DNA of 64,000 bases from SIG603 sp964370115. Lineage in GTDB: Bacteria; Bacillota; Clostridia; Oscillospirales; Acutalibacteraceae. The stretch lies in contig CAYJIA010000002.1 of the NCBI GenBank assembly GCA_964370115.1, positions 1-64,000 of the forward strand, written 5' to 3'. This document shows positions 15,779 to 24,068 of this stretch, piece by piece. A program made the position numbers and the translations under genes. The first letter of the stretch is position 1. The number at the start of each line of letters is the position of its first letter. The notes beneath the pieces are model-generated. The model made no database searches and was not told the origin of the DNA. It saw nothing but the letters and a program-made list of their open reading frames with translations.

Positions 15779-17455
15779 CTAAAACACTTCCGCAGCTTTT
15801 AGCTTCTCTATAATCTCTAGGCTTTCTTCTTTTGTTTTGCCTTTTGCAGATAGATAGGCTTTTATTTTTGGCTCTGTTCCTGATGGACGAACTATGTATT
15901 TTGATCCATTATCAAGTCTAAGCTCTATAACATTTGATTTAGGAAGTTTAATCTCTTCTTTAGTGTCGCCGTCGGTTTTCACAGAAAGTAGGTAGTCGCT
16001 TGTGCCTACTACTTTATATCCTGCTATGCTTTTTGGCGCTTCATTTCTAAGAGTGGACATGATGTCAGACATTTTGTTCATTCCGTCTTCACCCTCAAAT
16101 GTGAAAGTCATCAAGTCATTTTTATAGTATCCATATTTTTCATAAAGCTCTGTCATAACATCGACTAGAGTTTTGCCGTTTTGTTTATGATATGACGCCA
16201 TTTCGCAAATTAGCATAGATGCATTAACAGCATCTTTATCTCTTACATAAGTTCCTGATAGATAGCCATAGCTCTCTTCAAATCCAAGTACATATGCGCC
16301 CTCTTCCCCGTCTTTTTCAAGATCTGCAATTATGTCACCTATATATTTGAATCCTGTTAAAACTCTGTAGAATTCTATGTCATGCTCTTTTGCGATTGGG
16401 TCTACCATGTCTGTTGAAACTACTGTAGTAACCGCAACACGGCGTTTACCTACATTTTTATTTTTTGCTATAAAGTCTAAAAGCATAATTCCGACTTCAT
16501 TTCCTGACATCAAAACATACTCTCCACCTTGATTTACCGCGATACCCACACGGTCGCAGTCTGGATCTGTGGCAAGAAGAAGGTCAGGTTTTACTTTTTG
16601 ACAAAGGTCTAAACCTTTTTGTAGTGCTTCTTTAATTTCTGGATTTGGATAAGGGCAGGTTGGGAAGTTTCCGTCTGGCTCTGATTGCTCTTTTACAAGT
16701 TCAATGTCTTTTACGCCTATTCTATCTAAAATAGAAAGAACACAGCGTTTACCACTACCGTTTAGAGGAGTGTATACAAGTTTTAGGTTTTCGCAAGAAT
16801 TTGTAAGAACTCTTTGTCCGTTTACTGCATCTATAAATGCTGTCACTGTCTCTTCTGTTATGTACTCAACCATGCCGTCTTGTAGTGCTTTTTCAAAGTC
16901 TACTTTCTTAACATCGTTAAAAATATCGGTGACTTTGATTTCTGCCATAATAGCATCTGCCATTTCTTCTGTTGCTTGGCAACCGTCGCTACCATATACT
17001 TTGTATCCGCTGTATTTTGCAGGGTTATGGCTTGCTGTTACACAGATACCCGCGTCTGTTTTTAAGTGCCTTACCGCAAATGAAAGCGCAGGAGTTGGCA
17101 TAAGTTCGCTGTATAGGTAAACTTTAATTCCATTAGCAACTAAAACTCTCGCTGCTTCTTTAGAAAATAACTCACCTTTAATTCTGCTGTCGTATGCTAT
17201 TGAGACGCTAGGCACATTGTCACCTTTTGTATTGTTTAGATAAGTTGCAAGACCTTGAGTAGCTTTTGCGATTGTATAAACATTAATTCTGTTTGTTCCG
17301 GCGCCTATAACACCTCTAATTCCACCTGTTCCAAAATCGAGGTCACGATAAAATCTATCGTTAATTTCCTCTTCATTGTCTTTTACTGAAACTAGCTCTT
17401 CTGTTAAATCTTTGTCCTCTAAATCGACACTAAGCCATCTTTTGTATTCGCTCAT
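15779..17455 (-). CDS. phosphoglucomutase/phosphomannomutase
   Basis: 558 residues, the usual length of the alpha-D-phosphohexomutase superfamily. The phosphoserine loop TASHNPAKYSGYKVYG is near residue 140, the metal loop DPDCDRVG near 295, the sugar-binding loop GFEESYGYL near 395, and the phosphate loop RPSGTEPKIKAY near the C-terminus. It interconverts hexose 1- and 6-phosphates for glycogen or cell-wall precursor use. The ATG at 17453-17455 follows GAGAGGGAG; the TTG 18 bases upstream overlaps that site. It is followed by a composite repeat. Confidence 0.92.
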   Translation of the reverse strand: MSEYKRWLSVDLEDKDLTEELVSVKDNEEEINDRFYRDLDFGTGGIRGVIGAGTNRINVYTIAKATQGLATYLNNTKGDNVPSVSIAYDSRIKGELFSKEAARVLVANGIKVYLYSELMPTPALSFAVRHLKTDAGICVTASHNPAKYSGYKVYGSDGCQATEEMADAIMAEIKVTDIFNDVKKVDFEKALQDGMVEYITEETVTAFIDAVNGQRVLTNSCENLKLVYTPLNGSGKRCVLSILDRIGVKDIELVKEQSEPDGNFPTCPYPNPEIKEALQKGLDLCQKVKPDLLLATDPDCDRVGIAVNQGGEYVLMSGNEVGIMLLDFIAKNKNVGKRRVAVTTVVSTDMVDPIAKEHDIEFYRVLTGFKYIGDIIADLEKDGEEGAYVLGFEESYGYLSGTYVRDKDAVNASMLICEMASYHKQNGKTLVDVMTELYEKYGYYKNDLMTFTFEGEDGMNKMSDIMSTLRNEAPKSIAGYKVVGTSDYLLSVKTDGDTKEEIKLPKSNVIELRLDNGSKYIVRPSGTEPKIKAYLSAKGKTKEESLEIIEKLKAAEVF

Positions 17456-17550
17456 TTTAATACTCCCTCTCAAATTAATTTTGCCGCTTGTTAATAATTA
17501 TACTATATTAAAAATACCAAAAAAAGTAAGTTATGTCAAACCATTTACTG

Positions 17551-18000
17551 TTAAATTTTCAATAAATTCACAAGTGTACCATTATCTTTTATATCAACAG
17601 TCGCATATTGACAAAAAACGTCGCAAGAGCCGGGATTTATTACATAAAGTCCGTCATCATAATTTTTATATGGTACATGAGTATGCCCAAAAATAACAAA
17701 ATCTGAATTTGCCTGCCTTGCCGAAAATATAAGGTCCTCTAAATCTCTTTTTACATAAAAAGTGTGACCATGGGTGAACATGAATTTTTTATCACCTAAA
17801 CTTATGGTATCAACCATGGGTAAAGCAGAACCAAAGTCATTGTTCCCTCTCACTTTATAAACAGGGATAGATAAATCCTGTGGAAAATCATTCTCGCCAT
17901 CTCCACAAAAAATAACCGCATCATAGTTTTTTTCTTCATTTAAAATTTTCTTTAAATTAGCCTTATTTCCGTGGCTGTCGGATATTAATAGTACTTTCAT
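17551..18000 (-). CDS. YfcE/MJ0936-family metallophosphoesterase
   Basis: 149 residues with all motifs of small calcineurin-like phosphodiesterases: DSHG (8-11), GDGEND (33-38), GNND (about 52-55), THGH (about 75-78) and GHTHVPY (about 105-111), the residues that hold two metal ions. Members hydrolyse phosphodiesters such as cyclic nucleotides; the natural substrate here is unknown. GAGGTAAAA precedes the ATG. It lies on the same strand upstream of the phosphoglucomutase with about 95 bases between. Confidence 0.88.
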   Translation of the reverse strand: MKVLLISDSHGNKANLKKILNEEKNYDAVIFCGDGENDFPQDLSIPVYKVRGNNDFGSALPMVDTISLGDKKFMFTHGHTFYVKRDLEDLIFSARQANSDFVIFGHTHVPYKNYDDGLYVINPGSCDVFCQYATVDIKDNGTLVNLLKI

Positions 18001-18039
18001 TTTTACCTCTTTTCATACAATGCACACGCACTGCATAAT

Positions 18040-18160
18040 ATATAATATGACTAATGGCTAAAGGTGAATGACTAATGACTATTTTTATATAGTATTTAGC
18101 CTATATTGAGTCTTTCACCATTAATCATTAGTCTTTAGTCGCAAGTGCTAGCACTTGCAT
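18040..18160. repeat. inverted repeat pair and 18-bp palindrome
   Basis: A tract GACTAATGGCTAAAGGTGAA... (about 18045-18079) is mirrored by TTTCACCATTAATCATTAGTC (about 18113-18133). A perfect palindrome GCAAGTGCTAGCACTTGC follows at 18141-18158. The GACTAATGACTAAAGGTGAA module recurs at 28383-28410. It is non-coding and lies upstream of the glycine-rich gene trio. Confidence 0.6.
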
Positions 18161-18189
18161 ATAAATACATTATAAGGGATTTGATTACG

Positions 18190-18423
18190 GTGAACAATAG
18201 TCAACTTGAAAATCTTTTAAAAATTACTGCACAAAGACTTGGTACAACGCCAGATGCGTTAATGAATGCTGCAAAAAGTGGAGATATGTCCAGTATTTTA
18301 AAAAATGCAAAGGACGGCGAAAAAATTCAAAAAGTTTTATCAGACCCAAACGCTGCGCAAAAATTATTGTCAGGAAAACAGGCTCAAAACTTTATCAATA
18401 TTTTGGGCAAAGAAAATAAATAG
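18190..18423 (+). CDS. small hypothetical protein, first of a glycine-rich gene trio
   Basis: 77 residues from a GTG start at 18190 preceded by AAGGGA. Helical and polar: it reads NNSQLENLLKITAQRLGTT, then LSDPNAAQKLLSGKQAQNFINILG. I do not recognise a named domain. The next gene contains the related segment VGQLNQILSDPNSMEQIKNIM, so the two proteins share a small helical 'SDPN' motif and may interact. The gap to the next gene is 21 bases. Similar gene sets of unknown role occur in Clostridia; a spore or envelope function is only a suggestion. Confidence 0.65.
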   Translation: MNNSQLENLLKITAQRLGTTPDALMNAAKSGDMSSILKNAKDGEKIQKVLSDPNAAQKLLSGKQAQNFINILGKENK

Positions 18424-18444
18424 AAATTCACGGAGGAAATATAA

Positions 18445-19233
18445 GTGGAAGATATCGTAGGGCAATTAAATCAAATTTTATCCGATCCAAATAGTATGGA
18501 GCAAATCAAAAACATAATGAGCGGAATAGATACCTCCTCACTCTCGTCAGTGGCAAATGCAGTATCTTCCACACCTGATGTTCCTGCACCACAAAATCCT
18601 GATATTTCCTCGCTACTAGGAGGGCTTACAGGTGGAGGCGGTGGAGGATTAGGCTCGATTTTGAGCACGGTTGCGAGTAATCCTCAGCTTTTAAACACAG
18701 TTTTGGGCAGTCTTGGCTCAGGTGGCGGAGGAGGACTTGGTTCTATTTTAGGCGGACTTACAGGTGGTGGAGGCTCGGGAGGCGGCGGACTTGGCTCTAT
18801 TTTAGGAGGGCTTACAGGCGGCGGAAATAGTGGAATAATGTCACAAATTTTGGGTGCAGTGGCAAAAAATCCTGCAATACTTAGTTCAGTTTTGGGAGGA
18901 CTTGGTGGAGGAAACAACAACCAAGCTGCCCAGCAAAACTTCACTCAAAACGCTGACTTAGGAAATCTTAATGCCTTACTGTCTTCTGTATCCTCAAATA
19001 AGGAAAATGAAAATGTTGACAATTTAAACGCAATTTTAAATTCACCCGCAATGCGTTCACAAAATATAAACTTACAAAACGACAATTCGGCAAAGTTATT
19101 AATGGCTTTAAGACCTTTGTTATCACAAAAAAGGCAGGAAAAAGTCGATACATCACTTAAAATTTTAAAGGCGATGAAGGTATTTCCTGGGCTAAAAGAC
19201 ACCGGAACTTTATCCACACTTCTAGGTAGATAG
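18445..19233 (+). CDS. glycine-rich repeat protein with helical ends
   Basis: 262 residues from a GTG start after CGGAGGAAATATAA. An N-terminal helix pair (about 1-45) is followed by a Gly-rich middle (about 57-160) with repeated GLGSILGGLTGGGG units and then SNPQLL/KNPAIL segments. The helical C-terminus contains SAKLLMALRPLLSQKRQEKVDTSLKILKAM. There is no signal peptide or membrane segment. The Gly-rich centre may be a flexible spacer or self-assembling. It is the middle gene of three closely spaced genes, all starting with GTG. Function unknown. Confidence 0.7.
   Translation: MEDIVGQLNQILSDPNSMEQIKNIMSGIDTSSLSSVANAVSSTPDVPAPQNPDISSLLGGLTGGGGGGLGSILSTVASNPQLLNTVLGSLGSGGGGGLGSILGGLTGGGGSGGGGLGSILGGLTGGGNSGIMSQILGAVAKNPAILSSVLGGLGGGNNNQAAQQNFTQNADLGNLNALLSSVSSNKENENVDNLNAILNSPAMRSQNINLQNDNSAKLLMALRPLLSQKRQEKVDTSLKILKAMKVFPGLKDTGTLSTLLGR
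18619..18825 (+). repeat. tandem Gly-coding DNA repeats
   Basis: Units of the form GGCGGAGGACTTGG(T/C)TCTATTTTAGG...CTTACAGG(T/C)GG occur at about 18721-18770 and 18779-18825, with an older copy at 18619-18665. They encode GLGSILGGLTGGGG. Third-position differences between copies show that they are not very recent, but slippage could still vary copy number. Confidence 0.65.
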
Positions 19234-19244
19234 GAGGTGTAAAT

Positions 19245-19565
19245 GTGGCTGAAAACTTTGATTCTATGAGACGTGATGCAATACTGAGGGCAAGGGAGAT
19301 TTACTCGAGGGCAAAACTTCCACATAACGAGTTTAGAACCGATCCGAGAGATGTAAACATAGAAGCACCAGTTTCAAACGAAGTAGACGACAGTTCTATA
19401 ACAAATTTTCTAAGTAGCATAACTTCAACAGGTTCGAGCAGTACATTAAATAATACATATTTACAAGACGAAGAGTTAAAACTTATTTTATTTATAATAA
19501 TTATTCTATGCCAAGAGAATGTAGACAGCGCGCTAATTTTTGCTCTTTTATACTTAATAAGCTGA
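19245..19565 (+). CDS. hypothetical protein with hydrophobic C-terminus, third of the trio
   Basis: 106 residues from a GTG start after TAGGAGGTGTAAAT, eleven bases behind the glycine-rich gene. The N-terminus is charged (DSMRRDAILRAREIYSRAKL), the middle is Ser/Thr/Asn-rich, and the last 33 residues (LKLILFIIIILCQENVDSALIFALLYLI) can form a membrane hairpin or two short helices. It may tether the trio's products to a membrane. Not recognised. Confidence 0.65.
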   Translation: MAENFDSMRRDAILRAREIYSRAKLPHNEFRTDPRDVNIEAPVSNEVDDSSITNFLSSITSTGSSSTLNNTYLQDEELKLILFIIIILCQENVDSALIFALLYLIS

Positions 19566-19821
19566 AATGGTAATTGAAAATTGATAATTTAAAATTGATA
19601 ATTGTGGTGAAAATCCTGCGGATTTTTTTGATTGTATTTTCTTTAATTTTGAATTAGTGGTGTAGGGGCGGTCATTGGTGCCCGTTTTGTAGACAGTAAA
19701 CCTAGCGGACGACCAATGGTCGTCCCTACTTTATTTATCACAGATAATTAGTAGGCAGAAAACTTTGTGTTACGTGTAGGGGCTATCCTATGTGATAGCC
19801 CGAAAAGATTTCCACAAAAAT
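19566..19821. repeat. intergenic repeat cluster
   Basis: After the stop codon comes the AT tract TGGTAATTGAAAATTGATAA and TTGTGGTGAAAATCC-TGC-GGATTTTTT (19602-19628). GTAGGGGCGGTCATTGGTGCCC, GGACGACC-AAT-GGTCGTCC (about 19708-19726) and GGGCTATC-CTATGT-GATAGCCC (about 19780-19801) follow. There is no gene here. These are members of the window-wide hairpin family. Confidence 0.6.
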
Positions 19822-20061
19822 TCAGAAATCAAACTTTCCTAAATAGATTTTCCTTTTTTTAGGTAATAAAATCTCGTCTGTAGTGACATTATATATTTTT
19901 GATAATAGTACAATACTTGTAAGGCTTGGTTCTGTTTTACCTGTTTCGTAATATGTATATGCCGATCGTGTAATGCCTAAGAAAGATGCAATCTCTGCCT
20001 GTGTCATACCACTTTTTTCTCTTAATTTTTTTAATCGTTTTGGAAGTTGCGTTTCAAACAT
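19822..20061 (-). CDS. XRE-family helix-turn-helix regulator
   Basis: 79 residues: RLKKLREKSGMTQAEIASFLGITRSAYTYYETGKTEPSLTSIVLLSKIYNVTTDEIL is a complete HTH_3 domain, followed by LLPKKRKIYLGKFDF. The broken gene at 15117-15289 is its paralogue and shares the LLPKKRK-YLGKFD tail. It is divergent from the XRE gene at 20172. The intervening region carries two direct repeats 25 bp apart, probably operators for one or both regulators. Confidence 0.85.
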   Translation of the reverse strand: MFETQLPKRLKKLREKSGMTQAEIASFLGITRSAYTYYETGKTEPSLTSIVLLSKIYNVTTDEILLPKKRKIYLGKFDF

Positions 20062-20104
20062 AATACTACCTTTTTAAATCAATAACAGTCCTACTGTTTA
20101 TATT

Positions 20105-20139
20105 ATAGGTCAATTTAACCATATTTTCAATAGGTCAAT
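20105..20139. promoter_or_regulatory. direct-repeat operator candidates between divergent XRE genes
   Basis: ATAGGTCAAT occurs at 20105-20114 and again at 20130-20139, exactly 25 bp apart. The homologous divergent pair at 15.3 kb has two different palindromes with the same 25-bp spacing. Confidence 0.6.
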
Positions 20140-20171
20140 CTGCCATAATAATTAATGAGGTGTTGTTAAAT

Positions 20172-20387
20172 ATGGATAGATTAAGAAATTTGCGCAAGGA
20201 AAAGGGTTTTACACAAATAAAAATGCAAATCCTTACAGGCATAGACCAAAGTGATTATTCCAAAATTGAAAATGGAAAAAGACATTATACTTTTGAACAG
20301 TGCAGAAAAATTGCCATTGCCCTTGACACGAGCATGGATTATTTGGCAGGTTTAACCGACGAGAAAAAACCGTATACTAGAAGCTAA
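20172..20387 (+). CDS. XRE-family helix-turn-helix regulator
   Basis: 71 residues from the ATG at 20172, which follows TGAGGTG at a good distance; a GTG 12 bases earlier is inside that site. It reads MDRLRNLRKEKGFTQIKMQILTGIDQSDYSKIENGKR (HTH_3), then CRKIAIALDTSMDYLAGLTDEKKPYTRS. The C-terminal YLxxLTDxKKPY is shared with the XRE gene at 15381, confirming that the two loci are paralogous. A target other than the local operators cannot be inferred. Confidence 0.85.
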   Translation: MDRLRNLRKEKGFTQIKMQILTGIDQSDYSKIENGKRHYTFEQCRKIAIALDTSMDYLAGLTDEKKPYTRS

Positions 20388-20434
20388 GGTGGTATAAAAG
20401 ATTTCAACAAAATTAAAATACACATATAATCCAA

Positions 20435-20463
20435 AAATCGGGTGGAAAATTTCCACCCGATTT
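20435..20463. terminator. bidirectional terminator
   Basis: AAATCGGGTGGAAA (20435-20448) and TTTCCACCCGATTT (20450-20463) are perfectly complementary. The hairpin lies between convergent genes (XRE on plus, acetyltransferase on minus) and is flanked on the acetyltransferase side by the AT tract of the repeat family. Confidence 0.75.
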
Positions 20464-20503
20464 CACATCAATTATTAATTATTAACTATTAACTATTAAT
20501 TAC

Positions 20504-21139
20504 TTAAATAACTTTATTATCCGCAAGTATCTCTGGTTTATAAATCATGCTGTCTTTTTCTGTAATCTCGCGAATTACTCGACAAGGGTTTCCTGCCGCG
20601 AATGAATTCGCTGGTATGTCTTTTACTACCACACTTCCAGCGCCTATGACGCAGTTTTCACCGATAGTCACACCAGGACAAATAACAACATTTGCACCAA
20701 GCCAACAGTCTTTTCCTACGGTCACAGGTTTTGCATAGCATAGATGCTTTGGATTTCCGTCTTTGTCTAGCATTGTTTTTCTCTCACTTGCTATCATTGG
20801 GTGAACAGGAGTCACAATAGTAACATTTGGTCCGAAATTGCAGTCGTCACCAATAGTAACTTTTGCATCGTCTTGCACAGTGAAATTAAAATTGATAAAA
20901 CAGCCTTTTCCTATAGTCGTATGTTTGCCATAGTGGAAAGTAATAGGCCCTTGTAAAAAACTGCCCTCGCCTAAAAAGCCAAGTATCTCGCTTAAAATTT
21001 CCGCCCTTTCCTCCACTTGATTTTCATATAAGCGGTTGAAATCTTTGTTTAAGTTATGCGTTTTAAGCTTAATTGCTTTTAAATCTGGGTCTGCTGGACT
21101 AAAAAGTATGCCTTGCTCAATTTTCTGTTCTTCCCTCAT
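20504..21139 (-). CDS. sugar O-acetyltransferase (LacA/Maa/NodL type)
   Basis: 211 residues of the left-handed beta-helix acetyltransferase family. The N-terminal helical part is FSPADPDLKAIKLKTHNLNKDFNRL. Hexapeptide repeats run from about 70 to 195 (ITFHYGKHTTIGKGCFINFNF, VTIGDDCNFGPNVTI, VTVGKDCWLGANVVICPGVTIGENCVIGAGSVV), with the usual catalytic His in TPVHPM. It uses acetyl-CoA to acetylate a sugar, probably for detoxification or wall modification. It lies 25 bases downstream of nagB on the same strand and may be co-transcribed. The stop codon runs into an AT-rich repeat. Confidence 0.88.
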   Translation of the reverse strand: MREEQKIEQGILFSPADPDLKAIKLKTHNLNKDFNRLYENQVEERAEILSEILGFLGEGSFLQGPITFHYGKHTTIGKGCFINFNFTVQDDAKVTIGDDCNFGPNVTIVTPVHPMIASERKTMLDKDGNPKHLCYAKPVTVGKDCWLGANVVICPGVTIGENCVIGAGSVVVKDIPANSFAAGNPCRVIREITEKDSMIYKPEILADNKVI

Positions 21140-21164
21140 ATCAAAAACACCCTTTCTTTATAGA

Positions 21165-21866
21165 TTAAACCGTAATAATAGTTACGTCGTGGTGGAACTG
21201 AAGTACCGATGCAGGCACGTCAGTTGTTACTTTTCCATACATTGCACGTTCAATTATGTCGCCTTTGTCTGCACCTGCTATTAGCAGGATTTTTTTTGCC
21301 CTAAGTATGGTGCCTATGCCCATGGTTATTGCTTGTTTTGGCACTTCTTCTTCATTTTCAAACAATCTAGCATTTGCTGTAATTGTGCTTTCAGTTAAAT
21401 TGGCACCATGAACAAAACGTGGAAATCTGTCGCAAGGTTCGTTAAAACCTATGTGACCGTTATGCCCTATTCCCAAAAGTTGTAAGTCCACGTTACCCAT
21501 ACTTTGTATAAGCTTTTCATAGTCCTCACACTCTTTTTCTAGGTCGTCTGCCATTCCGTTTGGCACGTGTGTATTTTCCTTGTTGATATTAACTTTATCA
21601 AATAAGTGTTCATTCATAAAATATCTGTAGCTTTGTGGGTGAGTTCCAGCAAGGCCGTAATATTCGTCTAGGTTAACTGTTTTTACCTGAGAAAAATCTA
21701 GCAGACCTTTATTGTAATCCTCAACCAAATGCTTGTAGACACCAATTGGAGAAGAACCCGTTGCAAGGCCTAGTACCGATTTTGGATTTGACAAAACTTG
21801 TGCTGCAATAATTCTAGATGCCAAAGTGCTCATTTCTTCGTAACTTTTTACTTTAATAATATTCAT
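21165..21866 (-). CDS. nagB: glucosamine-6-phosphate deaminase
   Basis: 233 residues. It converts glucosamine 6-phosphate to fructose 6-phosphate and ammonia in amino-sugar use. Signatures: LGLATGSSPIGVYKHL (about 33-48), VNLDEYYGL with catalytic Asp (about 64-72), and LLGIGHNGHIGFNEP with the catalytic His (about 130-144). It is slightly shorter than E. coli NagB and ends soon after the fold, as in Bacillus NagB. AGGAGGATAATAAAT precedes the ATG. Downstream is a sugar acetyltransferase, upstream a MATE pump. Confidence 0.92.
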   Translation of the reverse strand: MNIIKVKSYEEMSTLASRIIAAQVLSNPKSVLGLATGSSPIGVYKHLVEDYNKGLLDFSQVKTVNLDEYYGLAGTHPQSYRYFMNEHLFDKVNINKENTHVPNGMADDLEKECEDYEKLIQSMGNVDLQLLGIGHNGHIGFNEPCDRFPRFVHGANLTESTITANARLFENEEEVPKQAITMGIGTILRAKKILLIAGADKGDIIERAMYGKVTTDVPASVLQFHHDVTIITV

Positions 21867-21881
21867 ATTTATTATCCTCCT

Positions 21882-23252
21882 TTATGCTTTCTTTTTTGTG
21901 TCTCGAGTTAAATTTTTAATCCAGTTATAATTTCTATTTATCTTTACAACGGCTACAAAGCATTTTAGTATTTGGTCACATTTTAGGCAAGCAAACACAA
22001 TCCACGGTGCCGCACCTAACATTAGTGCTATTATTGACGATGGAATGACCACTAAAAATACAAATATCGTGTCGTTTTTAAAGACAAAGCTTATGTCTCC
22101 GCCTGATTTAACCAGCCCAAACAGACAAGCCGCCTGATAGCAAGTACCTATAATCGTAATGCTTATTACATTGATAAATTGCTTAGAGTAGCCAACTGCC
22201 TCGGGGCTTATGTCGTATAGTGAAATAAATCCGTCTCGAAGGAAAAACACCACTGCACCGGATATCACACCTACTACTAAGAACATAATTTGAACTGTTT
22301 TTGCAATTTCCTTTACTTTTTCTATCTTGCCCTCGCCCACTGTTTTTCCGACTATTATGCCGACACCGCCAGATAGACCTGTCATCCAGATATATACCAT
22401 GTTGTGAAGCATTCCTGCAACTGCTGTCGCCGCTATAACCTCTGCGGAAAATCTGCCTAAAATAATTGTGTTTGCAATCATATTGCAACCCCAAACAACT
22501 TGTCCACCAAAGACGGGCAAGCCGTACTTGATGAAATCTTTAAATATCACTTTGTCGTGACTTACTATGTCTTTTAGAGTTAGTTTTAGCTTTTTATCCC
22601 TAAATTTTACATAGTATAGTACAAATGCAAACTCCACTCCTCTTGAAATTAGAGTTGCAATCGCTGCGCCCTTTACTCCCATTGCAGGAATTACGCCCTC
22701 GATACCAAAAATTAGTAAATAGTTAAGCCCTACATTAACGAATAATGCCATTATAGAAACATAGAGTCCGAGTTTTGCTGTTTCTACACTTCTTAATGAA
22801 GCAATAAACATTTGAGTAAATGCAAAGAGCAAATATGAGAAACCGACTATTCTAAGATAAACTTCGCCCTCTTTTATGACATTAATATCATTTGTCAAAA
22901 GGCTTAAAACTTGATGTGGAAAAATTGTCGCCGCAAGTGTAAACAAAAGTCCACATACCAGTGCAAACTTAAATGCGACACCGGAAATTTTCTTTATACT
23001 GTCCACGTCTTTTTTTCCCCAGTACTGAGCACCAAGGATTAGTATTGCGCCCTCGATTCCAACCGTAAAAATTTGCAAAACTGTTTGTACTTGATTTCCC
23101 ATGTACACGCCCGACACCGCATTGTCACCAAGCGAGCCTATCATTAAGTTATCGGCAAAACCTACCATAAAGGTGATTAGGTTTTGTAGCGAAATAGGCA
23201 CAGCGAGCGCCAAAAGCGTTTTGTAAAAGGATCTATCCCTTGAAATGAGCAT
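21882..23252 (-). CDS. MATE-family efflux transporter
   Basis: 456 residues with twelve predicted membrane helices in two homologous halves, beginning LISRDRSFYKTLLALAVPISLQNLITFMVGFADNLMIGSLG, the typical MATE/DinF N-terminus. It exports cationic or other toxic compounds using an ion gradient. It is the most nagB-proximal upstream gene (15-base gap) and may share its transcript. Two other MATE genes occur in the window (43195, 62596). The substrate is unknown. Confidence 0.9.
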   Translation of the reverse strand: MLISRDRSFYKTLLALAVPISLQNLITFMVGFADNLMIGSLGDNAVSGVYMGNQVQTVLQIFTVGIEGAILILGAQYWGKKDVDSIKKISGVAFKFALVCGLLFTLAATIFPHQVLSLLTNDINVIKEGEVYLRIVGFSYLLFAFTQMFIASLRSVETAKLGLYVSIMALFVNVGLNYLLIFGIEGVIPAMGVKGAAIATLISRGVEFAFVLYYVKFRDKKLKLTLKDIVSHDKVIFKDFIKYGLPVFGGQVVWGCNMIANTIILGRFSAEVIAATAVAGMLHNMVYIWMTGLSGGVGIIVGKTVGEGKIEKVKEIAKTVQIMFLVVGVISGAVVFFLRDGFISLYDISPEAVGYSKQFINVISITIIGTCYQAACLFGLVKSGGDISFVFKNDTIFVFLVVIPSSIIALMLGAAPWIVFACLKCDQILKCFVAVVKINRNYNWIKNLTRDTKKKA

Positions 23253-23345
23253 AAAATATATTCCCCCAAATTTATTTATTTTCTATCTTAACATATTATA
23301 TTTACCGAATAAAGCCAGTTTATCTATAAAAGTATTACAATTCTA

Positions 23346-24068
23346 TTATAATGGAGATTTAGAAATTTTAGAGCCGTGTCTTGGGTATTTTTCGGGGGTT
23401 GGTTTTACCTTTTCAAAGATAGAAATATTTCTTTCACTTTTCTCTAAATCGGGTAAATAAAGTGTTTCTGATTTTGCAAGCTTTGCGCCCAAGGTCGTTA
23501 CAGCCTTTTGCCCAGCTTTTAGCTCTTCGTCAAATTTTGGCCCTTTCATGCTGACAAATTTTCCGCCGACTTTCACAAGTGGTATGCAGTACTCGGACAA
23601 AACACTCAGCTTTGCCACTGCCCTTGCACAGGATATGTCAAACTGCTCTCTAAGCTCTTCGTCTCTTCCCGCGTCCTCTGCCCTCATGTGGATATAGTCA
23701 AGTTCAAGACCTAGCTCTTCGCCTAATGCTTTTAAGAAAACCAGTCTCTTATTAAGTGAATCGAGCAAGGTCATTTTAATGTCGGGTCTGACTATTTTTA
23801 TTACCACTCCAGGAAAACCGGCACCAGTGCCGACGTCTATGAAGCTTGAGTTTTGCGGTATGTCTACGGTTTTTAATAGATATAGGCTGTCGATGAAGTG
23901 TTTAATGATTACGTCTTTAGGCTCTGTAATGGCCGTAAGATTAACTTTTTCATTCCACTCGACTAGCATTTCTAAATATCTAATCAGTTTTTCAGCCTGA
24001 TTTTCAGAAATCTCTATTTCTTCGCTTTCGCAACTTGCGATAAGGAAGTCTAAAATTTTATTGTCCAA
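23346..24068 (-). CDS. rsmG: 16S rRNA (guanine527-N7)-methyltransferase
   Basis: About 240 residues. The SAM-binding motif FIDVGTGAGFPGVVIKIV and ISCARAVAKLSVLSEYCIPLVKVGGKFVSMKG are diagnostic of RsmG (GidB), which methylates G527 of 16S rRNA. The start is uncertain: a TTG at 24066-24068 follows AAAGGTGA at a proper distance, while GTG at 24077 and TTG at 24092 have no site. The gene overlaps the end of mnmG by 11 bases with this start. It is part of the mnmE-mnmG-rsmG operon often found near the replication origin of Firmicutes. Confidence 0.9.
   Translation of the reverse strand: MDNKILDFLIASCESEEIEISENQAEKLIRYLEMLVEWNEKVNLTAITEPKDVIIKHFIDSLYLLKTVDIPQNSSFIDVGTGAGFPGVVIKIVRPDIKMTLLDSLNKRLVFLKALGEELGLELDYIHMRAEDAGRDEELREQFDISCARAVAKLSVLSEYCIPLVKVGGKFVSMKGPKFDEELKAGQKAVTTLGAKLAKSETLYLPDLEKSERNISIFEKVKPTPEKYPRHGSKISKSPL

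Noticed and set aside
18471..19325. Proline-rich and other minus-strand reading frames opposite the glycine-rich gene
   Set aside because: They are the antisense of Gly codons (Pro-rich shadows) with no ribosome sites; the plus-strand genes have strong sites and consistent spacing.
15117..20387. Toxin-antitoxin systems formed by the XRE pairs
   Set aside because: Both partners are XRE-type DNA-binding proteins; no toxin-like gene adjoins either locus.
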